Below, one piece after another: positions 5,632 to 8,281 of a DNA stretch of 8,281 nucleotides. Every line of letters begins with the position of its first letter. Within the stretch, counting starts at the first letter, position 1. Source of the stretch: Candidatus Saccharimonadota bacterium (lineage in GTDB: Bacteria > Patescibacteriota > Saccharimonadia > UBA4664); the NCBI GenBank assembly GCA_029237755.1, contig JAQZBT010000047.1, positions 1 to 8,281 of the forward strand, read 5' to 3'. The translations under genes and the position numbers were made by a program. The notes beneath the pieces are model-generated. The model was given only the letters and a program-made list of their open reading frames with translations. It did no database searches and had not been told where the DNA came from.

Positions 5632-5793
5632 ATGAGACGCCGCAATTCCATGCGCTTCCGCAAACTCTCCCGCAAGCAGTGGGCGATCATTGCCGCAGTC
5701 ACGCCGGTATTCGTGGTGGCAGCTGCCTACGCCGGCCAATACATCCAGTGGTACACCCCCGTCGTGCTTGACTTCCTCCTGCCCTGGCGCTAG
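5632..5793 (+). CDS. 53-residue basic single-helix membrane protein, unknown
   Basis: The protein begins MRRRNSMRFRKLSRKQ, very basic, followed by a membrane helix at about residues 17-35 (WAIIAAVTPVFVVAAAYAG) and the C-terminal end YIQWYTPVVLDFLLPWR. By the positive-inside rule the N-terminus is cytoplasmic. I prefer the ATG at 5632 to the in-frame ATG at 5611, because the latter overlaps the likely -10 box; the ATG at 5650 is a further option. No family is recognised. It is separated from the downstream pilin-like gene by that gene's own promoter. Confidence 0.5.
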   Translation: MRRRNSMRFRKLSRKQWAIIAAVTPVFVVAAAYAGQYIQWYTPVVLDFLLPWR

Positions 5794-5799
5794 CCTCGC

Positions 5800-5827
5800 T
5801 TGACAGCTTAAGCATAAGTGTAATAAT
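5800..5827 (+). promoter_or_regulatory. Strong promoter of the pilin-like/coiled-coil pair
   Basis: A perfect TTGACA (5800-5805), a 16-base spacer and AATAAT (5822-5827) preceded by TGT form an extended -10 promoter. Transcription would start near 5834, leaving a leader of about 24 bases with AAGGGA (5841-5846) before the ATG at 5858. It starts seven bases after the stop of the previous gene. Confidence 0.7.
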
Positions 5828-5836
5828 GAGCTTAAG
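5805..5836 (+). repeat. Direct repeat AGCTTAAG flanking the -10 box, possible operator
   Basis: AGCTTAAG occurs at 5805-5812 and 5829-5836, exactly 24 bases apart. Each copy has the palindromic core CTTAAG. One copy sits in the spacer and the other just past the -10 box, at the expected start of transcription. The placement suits a repressor bound to one face of the DNA, but two 8-base copies are weak evidence. Confidence 0.35.
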
Positions 5837-5857
5837 TTTTAAGGGAAAACAAAAACA

Positions 5858-6154
5858 ATGAGGCCAAACTATCTTCGCGACCAACGCGGGATTGCTATGC
5901 TGCTCGAGCTGGTGCTCGTCGCGGCGGTCTTGGCATTGGCCGGCCTGGCTGTATACCAAGCCAATCACCGCCAGCAGGCAGCGTCCAACAAGACCCAAAC
6001 CGCTGAAACCACCGAGAACCTGGCTACCTCGGCTGCAGCTATCGTCAGCGACGAATCCGCCGACGACGCCAACGCCGATATCCTGGCTGAGGAGGTCACC
6101 GCCAGCGACGCCGATGTAACGACCCTGGGAGGCAGCTCCAATGCGGGTTTCTAA
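5858..6154 (+). CDS. Type IV pilin-like protein with acidic Ala-rich C-terminus
   Basis: This is a 98-residue protein. After a short basic leader comes QRGIAMLLELVLVAAVLALAG, a prepilin-like site: Gly before the cut, a hydrophobic N-terminal helix, and a Glu near position +5. Here the Glu falls at +6 if cleavage follows Gly11, one later than the usual GFTLIE. The C-terminal half is not globular-looking: it is rich in Ala, Thr, Asp and Glu (TAETTENLATSAAAIVSDES and on) and lacks Cys. Classical pilins have a larger beta-sheet head, so this may be a minor or pseudo-pilin or simply an anchored acidic protein. It overlaps the next gene by 14 bases, indicating co-translation. Confidence 0.65.
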   Translation: MRPNYLRDQRGIAMLLELVLVAAVLALAGLAVYQANHRQQAASNKTQTAETTENLATSAAAIVSDESADDANADILAEEVTASDADVTTLGGSSNAGF

Positions 6155-7007
6155 ACTCATCCTCGTATCAGTCGCCGGCCTTCTGATGGCCCCAAGTATC
6201 GTGATTGCCGAAGACACTACGCCCACGCCTCAGCCCCGCGTGGAGGGTGCACTATTCTGCTCCCGCTTTACCGAAGCCACCGCCCCCGTCGCATCCAAGA
6301 CCAACGATGGATTCAACAAGCTCTCCACCAACTTCAACGGCCGCAAGGACCAGGTGAAGTCCAAGTTCGACGAGCTCAAGACAAAGCAAACTACCAAGCG
6401 CAGCGACCGAGACGAGAAGCTCGAAGCTAAACTAGCCGCTCTCGAAGCCAAGGCCACGACCGACGACCAGAAGGAAGCCGTCAGCGCCTACAGCACTGCC
6501 GTGCGCGCTGCCGTCACTGAACGCCGCACCGCCGTCGACGCCTCCAACACCGCTTTCCATACGTCGGTCCAGTCCGCGGTCACGGCCCGCCAGACTGCCC
6601 TCAAGACTGCCGCTACCAACTACAAGGCAGCCGTTACCACCGCCCTGGCTGCCGCCAAGTCGAGCTGTGCCGCAGGCACAGCTCCTGCCACCGTGAAGGC
6701 TACCCTGACAGCCGCCCTGACCACTGCCCGTACCAACCTTGAGACCGCCCGCAAGTCCGCTGACAAGGTTGGTCCCAACCTCGAAGCCGCCAAGGCCACC
6801 CGCAAAGCCGCAGTAGACGCCGCCAACACGGCCTTCAAGACTGCTCTGCAGGACGCGCCGCCGTCGAGGCCGCCAACACGGCCTTCAAGACTGCTCTGCA
6901 GGACGCCCTGGCTGACCTCAAGGGCGAACTCAAAGCCACCGAAAAATAGCAGGCAGTTCCGAACTGCCATAAACACCGAAAACGACTCCACATCGAGGAG
7001 TCGTTGA
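6141..7007 (+). CDS. Secreted Ala-rich coiled-coil protein, C-terminus frameshifted in a repeat
   Basis: The start is secure: GGGAGG at 6127-6132 lies eight bases before the ATG. Residues 1-23 are a signal peptide (MRVSKLILVSVAGLLMAPS), followed by a TPTPQP linker and CSRF. Residues about 50-235 are almost wholly helical with Ala/Lys/Glu heptad-like patterns (KLEAKLAALEAKATT, TARTNLETARKSADK). After the helical TAFKTALQD the frame turns into a Pro/Ser/Arg-rich tail with no similarity to the rest. A 38-base repeat with a 50-base period explains this. One missing base, near 6855-6862, would restore VEAANTAFKTALQDALADLK and a stop at 6947-6949. The product is probably an envelope or extracellular partner of the upstream pilin-like protein. 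The family is unnamed here. Confidence 0.7.
   Translation: MRVSKLILVSVAGLLMAPSIVIAEDTTPTPQPRVEGALFCSRFTEATAPVASKTNDGFNKLSTNFNGRKDQVKSKFDELKTKQTTKRSDRDEKLEAKLAALEAKATTDDQKEAVSAYSTAVRAAVTERRTAVDASNTAFHTSVQSAVTARQTALKTAATNYKAAVTTALAAAKSSCAAGTAPATVKATLTAALTTARTNLETARKSADKVGPNLEAAKATRKAAVDAANTAFKTALQDAPPSRPPTRPSRLLCRTPWLTSRANSKPPKNSRQFRTAINTENDSTSRSR
6819..6906 (+). repeat. 38-bp direct repeat with 50-bp period inside the coiled-coil gene
   Basis: Bases 6819-6856 and 6869-6906 are identical. They encode AANTAFKTALQDA, but the 50-base period is one short of the 51 (17 codons) needed to keep frame. The 12-base gap, GCCGCCGTCGAG, encodes AAVE if one base is restored. Confidence 0.9.
6952..6968 (+). 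terminator. Short hairpin just after the restored stop of the coiled-coil gene
   Basis: GGCAGT and ACTGCC pair around TCCGA, with the repeat continuing perfectly inward. It starts three bases after the TAG at 6947-6949, as expected for the true gene end. Only ATAAACA follows, so as a terminator it is weak. Confidence 0.35.
6981..7005 (-). terminator. Probable intrinsic terminator of murA
   Basis: AACGACTCC (6981-6989) pairs perfectly with GGAGTCGTT (6997-7005) around seven bases. On the minus strand the stem is followed by TTCGGTGTTT, giving a broken U-run. It lies about 50 bases beyond the TAG at 7058-7060 that ends the original murA frame. On the plus strand no T-run follows. Confidence 0.6.
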
Positions 7008-7057
7008 GGCTCCTATGCCACCAAATCGGAGTCTGTCAAAATATCGGAACTACCCGG

Positions 7058-7234
7058 CTACTTCAACTCAAAGTCGGCGCCGACCGCCCGCAACTTGTTC
7101 CATAGCTGCTCGTAGCCGCGCTCTAGGTGGTGGATGCCGCTTAGTTCGCTCTCGCCCTCAGCCAGCAGAGCCGCGATCACCTGGGCCATACCCGCCCGGA
7201 TGTCAGGTATCTCTACCTTCGCCCCGTGCAATTT
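7058..7234 (-). pseudogene. murA: Out-of-frame C-terminal segment of murA
   Basis: In a frame different from the main murA frame, the minus strand encodes KLHGAKVEIPDIRAGMAQVI and continues through HHLERGYEQLWNKLRAVGAD to a TAG at 7058-7060. This is the conserved end of MurA: the DLRA(G/S) arginine loop (E. coli R397) and the Y/HLERGYE..KLRALGA motif. It is 58 codons long with no plausible start of its own. It begins where the main frame breaks at GISVVHE (about 7233). Together with the main frame it leaves a gap of about 33 codons compared with E. coli MurA. Confidence 0.85.
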
Positions 7235-8213
7235 CATGCACGACCGAGATGCCCTTGGCCTGCGTCAGTGTCACTACGGTCGGCTGCTGCCAGTCGGTCG
7301 CAAAGCCCGGGTAGGTATCGGTCTCGAGCTCGATTCCAACCAACCCGTCCTTGCCGCGCTTAAAGGATATGCCGCCGTCCTGTACTGTGTAGTCGGCGCC
7401 GATGCGGCGAACAGTGTTCAAGAACGTCACCATCTCGTCCTGACGCGCGCCCTCGACGAAGATTTCTCCGCCGGTCGCGATGGCCACATTGGCCCATGAC
7501 GCCGCCTCGAGCCGGTCAGGCACGATGCTGTAGTTGGCGCCGCGTAGCTTGTGCACGCCATCGATAGTGATGACGCGGTTCGCCCCAAACTCGATGATTG
7601 CGCCCATTTGCTGCAAAAACTTCACGATGTCGACGATTTCCGGCTCGATCGCGGCGTTCTCTATCCGCGTGCGGCCGGTCGCCAGCACCGCAGCAAAGAT
7701 AATCGTCTCGGTCGCGCCAACGCTCGGATAGGGGAGTACCATCGGCACGCCGTGCAGACCGGTCTTGGGTACGGTGGCGCGGTAACAGTGATCGAGCTCC
7801 TCAATCTCGGCGCCCATCATGCGCAGCGCCTCGATGTGGAAGTTGACCGGGCGCGGGCCGATCTTGTCGCCACCCACCAGCGGCACTTCGGCCTTGCCGG
7901 AGCGGTGCAGTAGGGGAGCGAGTGCCAGGATCGAAATGCGGTTGGACCGCGACAACCCGGTCACCTTCGTGTCGTGAATCTTCGGGGTGTGCAGTGTGAC
8001 CCGGCTGCCTTCCCGGCGCACATGGGCCCCGACTGCCGAGCAGATCTCGGCTGTGATTGAGATCTCCTCAATCTGCGGCGCATTATCCAGCACCACCTCG
8101 TCGTCGGTCATCAGGCTGGCGATCATCATCTTGGACGCCGCGTTCTTGGCACCGGCTACGCGCACACGGCCGCTTAGAGGTTTTCCCCCACGAATGAATA
8201 GCGTTTTGCTCAT
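7203..8213 (-). CDS. murA: MurA (UDP-GlcNAc enolpyruvyl transferase), truncated by deletion/frameshift; Cys-to-Asp catalytic site
   Basis: MurA makes the first committed peptidoglycan precursor in the cytoplasm by adding enolpyruvate from PEP to UDP-GlcNAc. Family landmarks are GAKNAAS (K22 and N23), the NRISILALAPLL segment, GGDKIGPRPVNFH (114-126), GATETI and TYPGFATDWQQP (D307, matching E. coli D305). The catalytic Cys115 position is D116, the substitution known from Mycobacterium and Chlamydia MurA that gives intrinsic fosfomycin resistance. The frame ends at residue 336, against about 418 for the family: after GISVVHE it runs into nine unrelated residues. The rest lies out of frame at 7058-7234. 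The catalytic Arg loop is therefore absent, and the protein as read should be inactive. A true mutation or an assembly error would both fit. Confidence 0.9.
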   Translation of the reverse strand: MSKTLFIRGGKPLSGRVRVAGAKNAASKMMIASLMTDDEVVLDNAPQIEEISITAEICSAVGAHVRREGSRVTLHTPKIHDTKVTGLSRSNRISILALAPLLHRSGKAEVPLVGGDKIGPRPVNFHIEALRMMGAEIEELDHCYRATVPKTGLHGVPMVLPYPSVGATETIIFAAVLATGRTRIENAAIEPEIVDIVKFLQQMGAIIEFGANRVITIDGVHKLRGANYSIVPDRLEAASWANVAIATGGEIFVEGARQDEMVTFLNTVRRIGADYTVQDGGISFKRGKDGLVGIELETDTYPGFATDWQQPTVVTLTQAKGISVVHEIARGEGRDT

Positions 8214-8219
8214 AGCCCG

Positions 8220-8225
8220 ATTATA
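8220..8225 (-). promoter_or_regulatory. TATAAT -10 box exactly six bases before the murA start
   Basis: A perfect TATAAT on the minus strand is followed by six bases and then the murA ATG, which places the expected transcription start on the start codon. No ribosome site is present (CGGGCT precedes ATG). This suggests a leaderless murA transcript. No clear -35 box was seen. Confidence 0.5.
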
Positions 8226-8227
8226 CC

Positions 8228-8281
8228 TTAAGCATTAACAATATGAGCGAGAACTTGCTGCAGCCGCACTAGCTCGTCAAC
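8228..8281 (-). CDS. C-terminal end of an unidentified upstream gene (partial)
   Basis: The minus strand is open from the window edge for 17 codons, VDELVRLQQVLAHIVNA, to a TAA at 8228-8230, 14 bases before the murA start. The peptide looks like an amphipathic helix. Such a short open stretch could occur by chance, but stop, promoter and murA start fit together naturally. The family cannot be named from this piece. Confidence 0.4.
   Translation of the reverse strand, partial: VDELVRLQQVLAHIVNA

Noticed and set aside
7134..7913. Plus-strand open frames across murA
   Set aside because: Antisense to conserved MurA motifs in both the main and the displaced frame.

Overview
The window reads like a high-GC genome of the Candidate Phyla Radiation, most plausibly a Candidatus Saccharibacteria (TM7)-type organism. 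The reasons are a membrane-anchored dockerin-like EF-hand motif on a secreted enzyme, a type IV pilin-like gene with a QRG(I)A..LLEL start, many one-helix microproteins packed tightly together, and ordinary stop usage including TGA. The taxonomic call is inference; nothing here is a definitive marker.

Layout. (1) 1-4058, plus strand: the C-terminal end of TatC with a long Pro/Arg-rich tail, then three very small proteins (one with a twin-arginine-like RREFLG motif, two with one membrane helix), a GH16-type beta-glucanase homologue anchored at both ends, and a GH71-type alpha-1,3-glucanase with a dockerin-like N-terminal module. Gaps are tiny or negative from 422 to 4058, so these look like one transcription unit. 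(2) 4059-4417: a tRNA-Ala(GGC) with its promoter and terminator, followed by a hairpin carrying antisense T-arm sequence and a decayed second tRNA-Ala copy. (3) 4418-5119: a membrane-anchored Cu,Zn superoxide dismutase with a terminator almost identical to that of the tRNA. (4) 5139-5793: two divergent small membrane proteins, one on each strand. (5) 5800-6949: a two-gene unit of a pilin-like protein and a secreted Ala-rich coiled-coil protein whose C-terminus is thrown out of frame inside a near-tandem repeat. (6) 6981-8281, minus strand: murA, with Asp in place of the usual catalytic Cys. It is broken near its 3' end by an apparent loss of about 100 bases, and is preceded by the last codons of another minus-strand gene.

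Together the window is dominated by export and cell-surface functions: Tat translocation, two anchored glucan-directed hydrolases that could attack neighbours' walls or biofilm matrix, an envelope superoxide dismutase, a pilin-like pair and peptidoglycan precursor synthesis. The features most worth checking are the Tat/microprotein/GH16/GH71 operon, the Glu-to-Asp change in the GH16 motif, the murA deletion with C115D-type substitution, the repeat-associated frameshift and the decayed tRNA. Two broken reading frames within about 400 bases raise the possibility of local assembly error.
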